A DNA stretch of 64,000 bases from Cyrtodaria siliqua (Eukaryota; Mollusca; Bivalvia; Adapedonta; Hiatellidae): NCBI GenBank assembly GCA_037043455.1, contig JAWPHD010005600.1, positions 62,001 through 126,000 of the forward strand. Direction: 5' to 3'. Below the pieces are notes generated by a model that saw only the letters and a program-made list of their open reading frames with translations, did not search any database and had not been told where the DNA came from. Shown here piece after piece: positions 36,301 through 42,739 of the stretch. Positions within the stretch are counted from its first letter, which is position 1. The number at the start of each line of letters is the position of its first letter. The position numbers and the translations under genes are program-made.

Positions 36301-39300
36301 AAACTTGCTCATTTTTTTTTCCCTCAGTATATATCCATCTTTAACTTGACTATAATATTAGATATTTTATATCACCAGAAAGCCAAATAAATTTTATTTC
36401 TAATGAGGTGTAATTTTATATCAAATAACGTTTACATATACAGGCAATATCTCGAGATAGAAACGAAATAAAACACAATTTTTGTTTTCTTAACGAGTTT
36501 CCGCAAATCACTGTGCGTCCTTTTTTGGCCATGGTACAACTATTATTTAATGAATAAGTGCATGTATGTTTAATGACAGAAATGCATATCATTGGTTTCA
36601 CGGTAAGTTGTTTATCTGCTGACAGCTCTTGTAAAATGAGCATTTCTCCTATTTTTAAATGTCATCTCGGTTGACTGCGTAGTATCTTGTTGCTGCTGTG
36701 GCGGTGAGGTGGGGTGTCTGGACGACATCCGCTACGTGATTTCTGCCATTAAACTACTGGGCTGGTATAGTTTTGGTAGCCCAGTTTGGGGCCACACCCA
36801 CCACAGTATGACCTCTGCGCCGCACATACACTCCGACAGACAGAACATCTTCCATCTTTAATCAGAGTCTTTCATCTTCAGCGATGATAACGCTGAGGCA
36901 TTTGGTGTCTCGCGGCTTCCGACTTCTGTGTAGCCATCAGGTGATGTGCTGTGATGGGACGCAGGAGACATCTTCCTCTCGGTCAGATGACACTCCGGTT
37001 ACTAAACCGCAAATTACTGCTGGTTCAGTAGTGCCGTATTACTCCATAGAGGACCCAGGAGAATATTGCAATGGTATACTGCAGTCTTTGAATAAATCCA
37101 CTAGCCCGAAGCCCGGGGCGAGTAAACTGTCATTCGGGCTAGTGATTTTTGTTTTTTAATTTATGTAGTCGGGCTAAAGGAACATGTACCGGTTTTCATT
37201 GAGTATATACCGGGTTCTCAATAGACGAGTACACACACGTTTTGACGCATGGAAATTCAATCCGACCCAATTCTGACGCAGCTAGCCTAATTGACCACCT
37301 GTGCGTTTTTATGATGCGCATGTATTTGCTTCCAAGCATCAATCCAATACACATGTACCTATTTTCGATAGTCCAAACATCACAACAATGAGCACGTGCT
37401 GCATAACAGTGATTGTCACCTTGCCTGACGACCTTGATCGCCTCTCGACCAATCAAATTCACTGCCGTCGCAGCTTGTGGCACAGAGGCGGAAATAACCT
37501 GTCTGTAAATGGTGTCACTGTGTAATCTAATCGCTGCTATTGTGTCAATAATTTAACGATTATCTTTGAAGTTTATGATGCTTTGTACGGGTGGAGACTT
37601 TTATGAATTGATTGGATTAACTGTTTAATTGATTGCTACTGGCTTCTGGTTGATTACCGGTTAATTAGTCTGAACTGAGATAGAACAAATGCTAGCGGTC
37701 AAACATGTGAAAAGATAAAATCGGCAAAAATAAAAATTAAATTGATTTGTGTTTGTTGTTTGTTTATTTGTGTTTGTTGTTTGTTAATTTTGTTTTACGC
37801 ACATTTTAAAGAACAAAGAAATACAATTTTAATGAGGATAATTTAAATATTTATAAATCGCAAAATGTACATAAACAGAGTGTTTTTTAACCTGGGTTAT
37901 CGTTCAGTCAAAACTTACCGGACATTGCGCATTGTGATGTTTTGTGTTTAGGTGCTATTTTTGTGCTATCGAGTAACAAACTTTATAAATTTATGTATGT
38001 TCCAGGCCTGTAAAATTCCACTCGTCCGCTCGTCATGACGAGTGACTAGTCAGGCCGGGCGAGTGGATATTTCCTTCTGGTCGTCCTTACGGACGAGTGA
38101 CTTTTGACATAAGTAACAAAATAAATCAAGTCTTTATTGTTTCCTTTTATTGAGACGAAGTAATTCCACAAAGCGTTTGCTTAAACTATATAAATAGCTG
38201 ATAAATTACACTCAAATACACCGGAAGTAAACATGAAAATACTGGTTACCCATGGTTACTTTGGTGATAGGGTATAAAGCCGAGATTTTCGAAGTTCGAA
38301 TACTGTCGTGATCGAATTATCCAATATAAACTAGTAGTTTTTATCAATAAAACACTGTAAAGGGACCTTATACTTGATAAGACGGCATTTTCCGATAAAA
38401 CTTGTCGAAGAAAATAGACATGTCTATACAATGTTTTTAGAGGAGAGTTGGTGGAGATGACAAAAAAATACAAATAGAGAAAGTGAATAGACAATTGCAT
38501 AAATTAAAACTGCAATAAATGATATTATGATACTACCAAATGCTAGCGTGTTTTGCAGGAGAAAAAACTGGAGGATACATAGTTGTATTATCACAGTGAC
38601 TTAGGCCTAAAAAAAAAAGATGTGTGTTTCTGGTTTCACCCTGTCAAAAAGTTAGGGTAGGTAGGTAGGAAAAAGTTTTGTTTTTTTTAGATATTTTTTT
38701 TAGATATATTTTTCGCATATATTATGCCATTTTTGTACTAAGGCAACTTCTTGATAATCTTTGCAAACAGTTTGGATCCAGATTAGATGCTTAACAACTC
38801 TGTGTCTCATCAGGATACAAACTGTTTGACACTTGTTAAGTTTAAACTATGAATTCATGTTAAATTGATGCTAATAAAATTACCATTTTGAATAAAAAAC
38901 ATTTGTTGTTTGATTGTAAGATTGAGATGGAAAAAAAACACACAAAAAACATTTTTTTCTTTCTTTTTTTTATCTCGCTAAAAATATTTAGGGTCAGCGG
39001 TGAAAAAGGAGGGGCGGTCGGGAAACCAGAAACACGCATATTTTTTTTAGGCCTTACATAAACAGTTGCTTTTGAAATGTTAAAATGATGTCATATCTTA
39101 TTGTAAGTGCCTTTCATAATTATTTAGTGGACAAGCTAGTCATACCTTAGATGGGATCTAGTCATTTATTGATACTTTGATGATATTACATATAGTTTGT
39201 TTATCTAAATAAAGTGTTATTGATTGACACTGATTTACCTTGTCTAGCACTAGCGATAAGCAAAAATATGAAGGCGATTCCTGTTCAAAATTAAGGGCGA

Positions 39301-40180
39301 GTACAAAGTTGATAAGGCAAGTAGATTATTTTTTCACTAGTCCTGCAGGCCTGTGTTCAATACACAAATAGCGCAAAGAAGTATATTTTCGTTTATGTCA
39401 TCGCAGTCTACCAAAGGGCCTGTTGGGGATGCACTGTCTGACCCCGAAAAAGCAGAAAATAAGAGAGCTTGTGTTATAATTAAACCAACAACTTATAATA
39501 TATAATAACACCAATAACTTATAATATTAACAAATGTGGACACCAATTTATTAAACAGCCTTACATAACTTTGAATCTTGACATAATGACATTATTGTAA
39601 AATGGAATAGTCGTTTTTTAAGTTCAAATACATATCCTTGTACATCTTTCTTGGCATTAAATATTTACAGAATTCACTAAAATTAAAGTTTAAAGGATGT
39701 TTTATAAAACGGAGCTTCGATTTGTTTGATTTGTATTTGACTTTTGACATTTCAATTTTGACCCTTGGGATTTTTTAGTCAAGGGTCATATGACTCTTCA
39801 CTTTTAAAGTCTATTGAGAACCACAGGTACCCTGTGTTGAGAACCCTGTATATAACAATTCGGGCTATTGACACAAACACTTTAATTCATAGACTGATAC
39901 TGGCGTATAGGGTTGGCAAGGCGACCCTATACAAACAGCCAACAAGAGTGTCATCAGTGCCCACACTGCGACGTGCACGCGTGAACATCCAGGTAGAGCC
40001 CGGTTGCGACTCCTTTGACAGGGGAAATAACTCTTTAACAACACCGTGCCAGAGGATATTTCGATACAGAATTTATGAAGTGTTTAGTTATTTTCTTTCT
40101 AAAACACCCATACACCTTGATTTATTTCTATATACTTTCAATAAATTGCACATACCACCACCGTAGACGCCTCCACTCAT
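17131..40180 (-). CDS. ACTL6A: Actin-like protein 6A / BAF53, thirteen coding exons
   Basis: Actin-related subunit shared by nuclear SWI/SNF (BAF), INO80 and TIP60/NuA4 chromatin complexes. Joining thirteen exons gives 424 residues, against 429 in human ACTL6A as recalled, with close match end to end: MSGGVYGG start, [20 protein letters not shown] (nucleotide loop 1), [20 protein letters not shown] (loop 2), [20 protein letters not shown] (adenosine region), [16 protein letters not shown] and the terminal ERKCP. All splice sites are GT/AG and all phases agree, except that the last exon is one base short (see 17131-17210). Intron 1 is about 6.7 kb. Many mobile elements sit in introns. The gene is divergent from TSSC4. 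It looks functional apart from the single-base defect. Confidence 0.97.
17216..18085 (-). repeat. 35-bp minisatellite in the last ACTL6A intron, about 24 copies
   Basis: Units of 35 bp, GGCAGATAATCAGTCAATAT plus CCAAGCAAGAACAAT, with AAT/ATA and CAA/CAT variants in mosaic order. The array stops about 6 bp from the acceptor of exon 13. In transcript sense each unit holds TTGACTGATTATCTGCC, which matches the acceptor-proximal sequence TTGACTGATTATCTACC, so the unit includes a candidate branch site (CTGAT). Confidence 0.96.
18488..19138. mobile_element. hAT MITE, 651 bp, in ACTL6A intron 12
   Basis: Ends TAGGGGTGTAAAGATTCC and TGTATCATTACACCTCTA are inverted repeats of the common hAT form. Target duplication is 8 bp with one mismatch: GCATTTGG at 18480-18487 and GCATTTGT at 19139-19146. 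No transposase frame inside. Confidence 0.9.
19150..20225. other. Intronic DNA without recognisable feature
   Basis: AT-rich interior of ACTL6A intron 12. The open frame at 19441-19635 has no domain, and no repeat structure was noticed. Confidence 0.5.
20233..20319 (-). CDS. ACTL6A: ACTL6A coding exon 12
   Basis: 87 bases, phase 0 at both ends, acceptor TTTTCTAG and donor GTTCGT. Encodes [20 protein letters not shown] followed by IGGSILASL, residues 370-398, the conserved actin-fold segment around the [10 protein letters not shown] motif. The acceptor half of this exon is duplicated upstream (20373-20520). Confidence 0.97.
20373..20520 (-). pseudogene. Tandem decayed copies of the ACTL6A exon 12 acceptor half
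   Basis: The segment from the middle of exon 12 through its acceptor and ~60 bp of intron is repeated with about a 105-bp period: the real one ends near 20375, copy 2 spans 20373-20477, and a partial copy 3 spans 20478-20520. Copy 2 keeps the acceptor CTAG followed by AGTATGCGACTGAAGATTAT, then reads RDRVN and a TGA stop. Copy 3 keeps TATAG followed by AGTATGCGACTGAAG. Both acceptors precede the true one in transcription order. Confidence 0.88.
20727..20822 (-). CDS. ACTL6A: ACTL6A coding exon 11
   Basis: 96 bases, phase 0 at both ends, acceptor TATTTCAG, donor GTACGT. Encodes [20 protein letters not shown] then [12 protein letters not shown], residues 338-369. The GGNTLLNGF block is the actin-family adenosine-binding region. 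Confidence 0.97.
21153..22225. mobile_element. Element nested in L1, bounded by TAGCCCG motifs
   Basis: Left edge TAGCCCGAAGCCCGTGG and right edge CATGCCCGACAGGCTA are imperfect inverted matches. The motif TCGGGCATGT recurs inside the left end. A related CACTAGCCCGAAGCCCGGGG with GGGCTAGTG occurs at about 37095-37145. Contains the large palindrome at 21321-21467. Confidence 0.55.
21321..21467. repeat. Large palindrome with ~70-bp arms
   Basis: TAGAATATTATGTCAGTGCC at the left and GGCACTGACATAATATTCTA at the right are exact complements. AAGTTTATTAGGC pairs with GCCTAATAAACTT further in, around a centre GAGGCTCTGCCGAGCC. A relative with the same kind of centre is at 51066-51184. Confidence 0.92.
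22580..22740 (+). mobile_element. tRNA-derived SINE fragment (S2)
   Basis: Contains CTCACGTGGGTTCAAGCCCT, with a polymerase III B-box match (GGTTCAAGCCC), followed by AGAAGTCTTAATCC-type SINE body. The 5' half, including the A box, is unclear. Confidence 0.5.
23139..23219 (-). CDS. ACTL6A: ACTL6A coding exon 10
   Basis: 81 bases, phase 0 at both ends, acceptor TTTATTACAG, donor GTAAGT. Encodes [20 protein letters not shown] then CDIDIRP, residues 311-337, matching the human segment ending [13 protein letters not shown]. Confidence 0.97.
23265..23400. mobile_element. Partial copy of the CAGGGCTTTTTT MITE
   Basis: TTTTTTCGAGAAAACTGGGA, AAAGGCCTAGGCCTG and TTTTAGGGGAATATTTTT are the reverse complement of blocks in the intact element at 35349-35601. 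One end is missing. Confidence 0.65.
23890..24950 (-). mobile_element. tRNA-derived SINE (S2), split by a later insertion
   Basis: In the minus sense, 24945-24855 reads GTGACTTAGTGGTATATTGT (A-box-like) and GTGGGTTTGATCCCCGGCTG (B-box-like), a tRNA-like head. The body resumes at 24026 after the insertion 24027-24852 and runs to about 23890 (GACTGGGTGGGATATCATTT in minus sense). Similar body sequence occurs at 57600-57780. Confidence 0.72.
24027..24852. mobile_element. Pogo-like non-autonomous transposon, 826 bp, nested in a SINE
   Basis: Ends CAGTCGATTCCGTTTAAT and ATAACCGAAATCGACTG are inverted repeats flanked by TA on both sides (24025-24026 and 24853-24854), as in Tc1/mariner-pogo elements. 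Just inside the left end the motif CGGTTAATTGCATA recurs about five times with variation, and two copies lie near the right end (reading TCGAATAC and CGGTTAATCGCATA). No transposase frame. Confidence 0.88.
24977..25091 (-). CDS. ACTL6A: ACTL6A coding exon 9
   Basis: 115 bases, starts in phase 2 (T completes AG from exon 8) and ends in phase 0; acceptor TATTTGCAG, donor GTGAGT. Encodes [20 protein letters not shown] then [18 protein letters not shown], residues 272-310, including the HYEFPNG block. Confidence 0.97.
25287..25365. repeat. Perfect 27-bp hairpin
   Basis: TAATATTGGCGGTGGATTTA at the left pairs exactly with TAAATCCACCGCCAATATTA at the right. The arms are 25287-25313 and 25339-25365, with a 25-bp loop that begins with another TATATTGGCGGTG copy. 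Located just upstream of ACTL6A exon 9 in intron 8. Confidence 0.95.
26020..26283 (-). mobile_element. tRNA-derived SINE (S3), head intact
   Basis: In the minus sense it starts at about 26280 with GCGTCTCCGTGGCCGAATGG (A box) and has GCGGGTTCGAATCTCACTGG (B box), a serine-type tRNA-like head. Body landmarks GTACAGTACTGGTTCTACC and GGTGGTCTGCCTCCACCAC follow. The same body occurs on the minus-complement side at 58600-58830. The element ends about 30 bp from ACTL6A exon 8. Confidence 0.85.
26314..26375 (-). CDS. ACTL6A: ACTL6A coding exon 8
   Basis: 62 bases, enters phase 0, leaves phase 2; acceptor ATTCTACAG, donor GTAAGC. Encodes [20 protein letters not shown], residues 252-271, matching the QDFQASVLQVSD region of human. 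Confidence 0.96.
26453..26612. mobile_element. MITE family M3
   Basis: Ends TTCTTAACCCTTAACCCCCT and GTGCTTAGCGGATTAAGTGC are imperfect inverted repeats. Internal CAGGCTGATCTGGGTTTACA and GGCTATTATAGT also occur in the copy at 44439-44642. About 160-205 bp, non-coding. Confidence 0.82.
26990..27190 (+). repeat. Dispersed repeat family R1, longest copy
   Basis: Runs from AATTGGGTTTTAAGGCGCAC through GGTTATATGGCGCCTAACAG, CTCATCATCCTCCATTTACA, CCTGCAGAACTGCAGAGTTG to GACACTCCATTTACGCTAG. Shared in part with 7205-7385, 57425-57550 and 63797-63945. No coding capacity and no clear polymerase III boxes. Confidence 0.8.
27310..27370. repeat. GT microsatellite followed by a G tract
   Basis: About 19 GT units and then about 21 consecutive G. 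Length is likely variable. Confidence 0.97.
28121..28207 (-). CDS. ACTL6A: ACTL6A coding exon 7
   Basis: 87 bases, phase 0 at both ends, acceptor TTACAACAG, donor GTGAGT. Encodes [20 protein letters not shown] then TSFHNYMVK, residues 223-251. This lysine-rich insert is specific to the BAF53 branch of actin-related proteins. Confidence 0.96.
28330..29060. mobile_element. Long-inverted-repeat element L1, short copy with nested palindrome
   Basis: Left arm about 28330-28505 (AAGGGAATGTAGCA, ATTTGAAGGTTCTG, GAAACGGATATGGAAGCTGC). It is found reversed at about 28715-29060 (AACCTTCAAATGATAATATC, TTTTTTCAGAACTC). Similar to the arms of 20892-22572. The insertion at 28505-28708 splits the left half. 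Confidence 0.8.
28505..28708. repeat. Palindromic insertion, ~50-bp arms
   Basis: CACAGGGGGTCGGCACGGTG at the left and CACCGTGCCGACCCCCTGTG at the right are exact complements. The arms extend through TGGGATGGTGTTTAAATGG and GGTATAGAGT. The interior carries CTAAAACCCCAAATATC twice directly, plus a TATACATATT palindrome. Confidence 0.93.
29609..29810 (-). CDS. ACTL6A: ACTL6A coding exon 6
   Basis: 202 bases, enters phase 2 (T completes GC from exon 5), leaves phase 0; acceptor CTGTAAG, donor GTGACG. Encodes [20 protein letters not shown] then [20 protein letters not shown] and [20 protein letters not shown] plus PYLIAGK, residues 155-222. DSGATHTT is the second phosphate-binding loop of the actin fold. 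Confidence 0.97.
30279..30577. mobile_element. MITE family M4, copy 1, next to ACTL6A exon 5 donor
   Basis: Left end AAGGCCATCCTTAAAAAAAT then TTGTTTGCTG; the right end is the complement of TAGGCTGTCCCTAAC and GGTTTGCTGTTTCCC. The interior has GGTAGGTAGGCAGGTCGG repeats. The right end lies about 20 bp inside intron 5, from the donor of exon 5. Related copies are at 38601-39056 and 54489-54703. Confidence 0.8.
30599..30696 (-). CDS. ACTL6A: ACTL6A coding exon 5
   Basis: 98 bases, enters phase 0, leaves phase 2; acceptor TTATTCAG, donor GTATCC (weak). Encodes [20 protein letters not shown] then [12 protein letters not shown], residues 123-155, matching human KREKLTELMFEHYNIPAFF. A MITE begins 20 bp downstream of the donor. 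Confidence 0.96.
30930..31215 (-). mobile_element. tRNA-derived SINE, family S1
   Basis: Carries GGCTCATCAACACAGTATAG, AGAGCCGCCCCGGAGAG, GGTTCTTTAACGTGCTCGGA and GTGTCTTGCCCAAGAACACA, as in 9290-9565. In the minus sense the head is near 31215 (B-box-like GGCCCTTGATTCAATCC is decayed). Inserted in ACTL6A intron 4. Confidence 0.83.
31413..31513 (-). CDS. ACTL6A: ACTL6A coding exon 4
   Basis: 101 bases, enters phase 1, leaves phase 0; acceptor TTTTTTCAG, donor GTGAGT. Encodes [20 protein letters not shown] then [13 protein letters not shown], residues 89-122, with the HPVxMSEA motif of actin-related proteins. Confidence 0.97.
31719..32047. mobile_element. MITE family M2, full copy
   Basis: Ends TTTAAAGTGACACGCAGCAA and ATTGCCATGTGTCTCTTTAA are inverted repeats of about 26 bp. 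Internal TTTGTTCAATCATTAATATT and ATATGCAAGCAGGTTTAA are shared with 49815-50137. Non-coding, in ACTL6A intron 3. Confidence 0.88.
32323..32485 (-). CDS. ACTL6A: ACTL6A coding exon 3
   Basis: 163 bases, enters phase 0, leaves phase 1; acceptor CTTTGTAG, donor GTTAGT. Encodes [40 protein letters not shown] and [14 protein letters not shown], residues 35-88. [12 protein letters not shown] matches human YYIDTNALRVPR; the acidic stretch before it is the variable BAF53 insert. Confidence 0.96.
32711..33080 (+). mobile_element. MITE family M1, full copy
   Basis: Begins CTTTAAAGTAGCTATCCCGC and ends TTGGCGGGTTAGTTTCTTTA, with inverted TTAAAGNARCTANCCCRCCAA-type ends. Contains GAGAATCCAAACTCTATAGA and GCCAAACCCCAAAAC. 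In ACTL6A intron 2. Confidence 0.9.
33331..33407 (-). CDS. ACTL6A: ACTL6A coding exon 2
   Basis: 77 bases, enters phase 1, leaves phase 0; acceptor ATTTTTAG, donor GTAAGA. Encodes [20 protein letters not shown] then GEDTPK, residues 9-34. This is the first nucleotide-binding loop of the actin fold (DLGSY in place of the usual DNGSG, as in other BAF53 proteins). Confidence 0.97.
33558..33623. repeat. 33-bp tandem duplication
   Basis: CTTGACAACCCTCCCTCATC followed by TGGAGTGAGAC occurs twice in direct succession inside ACTL6A intron 1. Confidence 0.93.
33700..34580. other. Intron 1 DNA without recognisable feature
   Basis: No domain-bearing frame and no clear repeat, apart from weak echoes of CTTCAATT/TTTTACCCCTGTGA at 34005 and 34142. 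Confidence 0.45.
34585..34940. repeat. Diverged tandem repeat, about 170-bp period
   Basis: TTTGACCTCTAAGTGTGACC, CCTGGATTTTG, CGACACAT and GTCTTGTTGTGGTGAGCAC occur twice (from about 34607 and 34770). The end, GGTGCGACTACTACTTGCCA then CCCTTCGGGAGCATAAA, looks like the usual terminus of this repeat class. Confidence 0.8.
35044..35800 (+). pseudogene. LINE reverse-transcriptase fragment, interrupted
   Basis: In plus frames 35044-35240 reads [35 protein letters not shown] and LLFLLFI; at about 35280 RLFADDRD gives the catalytic box. Both match Jockey/CR1-group transcriptases. The frame is broken by a stop in the GTVLGPLLF region and by the MITE at 35349-35601, after which SLDEASQLG resumes. 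It is a 5'- and 3'-truncated relic. Confidence 0.82.
35349..35601. mobile_element. MITE with CAGGGCTTTTTT ends, nested in a LINE relic
   Basis: Ends CAGGGCTTTTTT and AAAAAAGCCCTG are perfect inverted repeats 253 bp apart. They interrupt the RT fragment between the FADD box and its continuation. The interior is T/C-rich, and the frame across it (35289-35693) is a by-product. A truncated relative is at 23265-23400. Confidence 0.88.
36081..36333. mobile_element. MITE with ATATACTGAGGG ends
   Basis: ATATACTGAGGGAAAAATG then CAGCAAGTTTTT at the left; AAAAACTTGCTCATTTTTTT then CCCTCAGTATAT at the right. The inverted ends are about 30 bp in a 250-bp element. In ACTL6A intron 1. Confidence 0.82.
36884..37074 (+). 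CDS. Possible first coding exon of an unrecognised gene
   Basis: An ATG at 36884 opens [20 protein letters not shown], an Arg-rich, acid-free amphipathic start resembling a mitochondrial targeting peptide. A hydrophilic stretch follows ([28 protein letters not shown]). A GT at about 37075 (AATG then GTATAC) could be the donor. The 5' flank (36660-36880) is relatively GC- and CpG-rich for this window. No matching downstream exon was found. It lies within ACTL6A intron 1 on the opposite strand. It could instead be a chance frame or a relic of a gene cut off by later insertions. I do not recognise the family. Confidence 0.28.
38004..39353. mobile_element. Element bounded by CAGGCCTG motifs, with nested MITE
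   Basis: Left edge CAGGCCTGTAAAATTCCACT then CGTCCGCTCGTCATGACGAG; right edge TCACTAGTCCTGCAGGCCTG. The edges are imperfect inverted matches (CACTAGTC/GACTAGTG type). The frame at 38246-38500 shows no transposase motif. The M4 copy at 38601-39056 is nested within. Confidence 0.6.
38601..39056. mobile_element. MITE family M4, copy 2
   Basis: Left end TTAGGCCTAAAAAAAAAAGA then GTGTTTCTGGTTTC; the right end is its complement (GAAACCAGAAACACGC and TTTAGGCCTTA). Interior GGTAGGTAGGTAGG as in copy 1. Confidence 0.85.
40156..40180 (-). CDS. ACTL6A: ACTL6A coding exon 1 (start codon)
   Basis: 25 bases from the ATG at 40178-40180: MSGGVYGG plus the first base of the Asp codon, donor GTATGT. Identical to the first eight residues of human ACTL6A as recalled. 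The start is chosen because the peptide and phase match. Confidence 0.95.
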
Positions 40181-40240
40181 TGTAAATGCTCGAAAAGTCA
40201 AATAAACAAAAGAAAATATAACTTTTCACCGGCAAATCTT

Positions 40241-40251
40241 AACTTCCGGTT
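40241..40251 (-). promoter_or_regulatory. ETS/GABP-type site in the ACTL6A promoter
   Basis: In transcript sense the sequence reads AACCGGAAGTTAAG, a full match to the ETS core ACCGGAAGT, about 60-70 bp upstream of the start codon. Such sites are common at TATA-less housekeeping promoters. Function is inferred. Confidence 0.5.
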
Positions 40252-40952
40252 GAAAAGCGTTTTGATTGATTGTCGTATTTTAGCATTTTTAAATTCTGAA
40301 CTTACTTAAATACTATTTCAAAGGAAACATCATATCAAACACAAACATTTTTTTCGATTAGAAAGTCTTTAAAATAGCATTTTGATATTATTAGTAAATT
40401 CGATAATCACGACATTGATCGCTTTCAATCAAACGCATCCGAGGACAAATTGATCAGAAAATTTTGATATTTCTTCTAAATTCTATTGTATTAAAGGCCT
40501 GTTGGTAAATATTATTATGTAAACGAATTAATATTAAATATTGTCTTACGTTTGACTAATTAGCATAGTTGTTCCTTCCAGACAACGGAAATAATCAATA
40601 TTTACTTAAAAAGTTTTCTCCGTATCACTGGAGTGCTTGGTTGTTTTAACTTTAAAGTTTGAACCAGTTTTACACCAAAGTTTGCATTTTAATTATATAC
40701 TCCTAAGTCCCATATATCATTTTTTAACACTTAGGCCGTGTTTCACCAACCTAACCGCTCGTTACCGGTAGGGCCCCAAACCGCTCACTCTGCTGTGCGT
40801 GCAAGAGGACTGGAAGCACTTGCAGAGTTGATAAAAATACTGCCGGTAATATTATTACTAATACTATTATGCAGACATTCCAAAAAGTCCTGTTCCGACG
40901 GACAATTTGTCGGGTGATTATTGGTCGGACCGGTAAAAAAAATTCAGTGTTT

Positions 40953-42049
40953 CCAGGGCCTTCCCCAGCCATTTATGGCGTAGAGGCGCCGCAATCCCTT
41001 AACTTTTGAAACAGACATACCGCGATCCTTAATCTGACCGCGACCCTTTAAAACCGTGCCGCGATCCCTTAAAAGTGGTTCAAAACATTCATTTCCCAGT
41101 GTTAATTAATGACATATCTGATCATATAACGCCTTGAGGCATAAACTCCTGACAAGCATACGTCCTTAGCTCCTGATTGGAGTGTTTTCGAGGCTGGATT
41201 AGAGAGGCAGAGGTGTTAATTACCTCCGCGATAAGGGTCTAATTCAAGAATTCAACCATGCGTACATGACCTGTAAACGTATTACGTCATCAAATGTGAA
41301 AACAATTTACTTATGTTATATTTTATTGTAGCGTTGAATTAACGTGCCTCTATTCATTTTATCGCGTTTTAAATAGATAATGATGAGAAAATAATCTCAC
41401 AAACGCAAATTATTCGATAATCACATAAAATTATAGGAATCTCTGGGTTGCAGATTACAAATTTAGGTTACTTATGAATAAAGACAGCAATTTTATAACT
41501 TTTAAATAAACTTATAACCGTTATAACCATTTCCTACCTTTTTTTTAGAAAACGCTAATGGCTTGATGCCGTTAACATGACTTAGACGTTAAGTTATTGT
41601 AAGACAATGTCAGTGTAAAATGTTGATGTAAATCCGGATAGTCCTTATTTCGGATGCTTAAAAAACACACGACACTGCGTTTTCAAGTGTGTTTTTTTTA
41701 AATGTTATTCACTTAAAAATAATATAATTATTCCTGCTTAACTTAACCACATCTATTATGATTATGAAGTGTTTATAAGATAAAAAAAATCTAGAACAGC
41801 AAAGGAAACGATGTATAAAGTTGAGTATTATCTTCTTTCAAAAAAAAAAAAACAGTAAAAACATCTACATGTACTATCTATGGCAGACTGGTAGATATAT
41901 TTAAAACATGTTTTAAATGTATTTTTATTTTACTTCAAAACATGAAGAAAAAAATCGACATGCAGGAGGGGACCCCCGCCCGCACCCACCCCACATCCTC
42001 GCGCGTTAAATGCCACTATCCCTTAAAAAAATCCTGGGGAAGGCCCTGG
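40953..42049. mobile_element. 1.1-kb element with CCAGGGCCTTCCCCAG ends
   Basis: CCAGGGCCTTCCCCAG at 40953 and its exact complement CTGGGGAAGGCCCTGG ending at 42049. Both are followed inward by AATCCCTTAA/TTAAGGGAT-like sequence. It lies between ACTL6A and TSSC4. No transposase frame. Confidence 0.85.
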
Positions 42050-42275
42050 TTTCTGGACACCCTGTCCGGTAATACTTCTGATATGATATTTAAAAAAACA
42101 CAAACAATTTTTGCTGCATGAATGCTAACCAAAAACAATACATTTAAAAGACAAAAATAACTACATTTCGTAGAAGCATTTCAAACTTCTATTCTCCATT
42201 GACGTGACATTTGTCTCCCTTCTATTTACTTCTGGTTGAAAAATAATATGTTTTCGCGTCAAAGGTCGATCTGAA

Positions 42276-42515
42276 GTGAAAGTGAACTCTTTACACTATG
42301 TTGAGGGCTCAGTCACATCTGCTGAGGATAGCAGATGTAAAAAGAATAAAAAATATGATTCCATCTCCTCACCAGCAGCAGAACTAAACGACAGTGAATC
42401 GGACAGTAACATTGAACACTTGTCTATGGGGATGGATTCGGATTCTGATTACTTGAGTGATTTTATTGATGAAAAGGAAAATGAGGGAAAACTCATGAAA
42501 TATGCTTTGGAATAT
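42276..42515 (+). CDS. Possible 5' exon of TSSC4 (unresolved)
   Basis: An open, acid- and serine-rich stretch: KYDSISSPAAELNDSESDSN and MGMDSDSDYLSDFIDEKENE, followed by TAA. The first part resembles the human TSSC4 N-terminus (YDTLPSDTVSLSDSDSDLS). However, there is no in-frame ATG before MGMDSD, and no good donor of the phase needed (2) to join 45200. It could be a misread exon, an exon with a sequence error, or an acidic fragment of a PiggyBac-type transposase. Confidence 0.35.
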
Positions 42516-42739
42516 TAAAGTTCAGTTACATGTAATAGAATTAGTTACATAAAAAAATACAATTAATATAATAAAATTTTCACAATTTTTCTCTTCTTTT
42601 TTTAGTCCAATAGCACTTTTCGGAATGTCTGGTAATGTGTTTTGTGATATCACGGCATCGTGGGTTAAATAGCCTATTAAAGCTTGAATATAATTCATAA
42701 GTTTCCATTGCCAAAATGTTGACATTTAACTGATTTTCA

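Noticed and set aside
39765..40166. 133-codon plus-strand frame over the ACTL6A start
   Set aside because: Antisense to ACTL6A exon 1 and intron 1, with no domain; a shadow frame.
40751..40972. 73-codon frame with a hydrophobic segment
   Set aside because: It overlaps the left end of the 40953-42049 element and has no recognisable family, so a chance frame is likelier.
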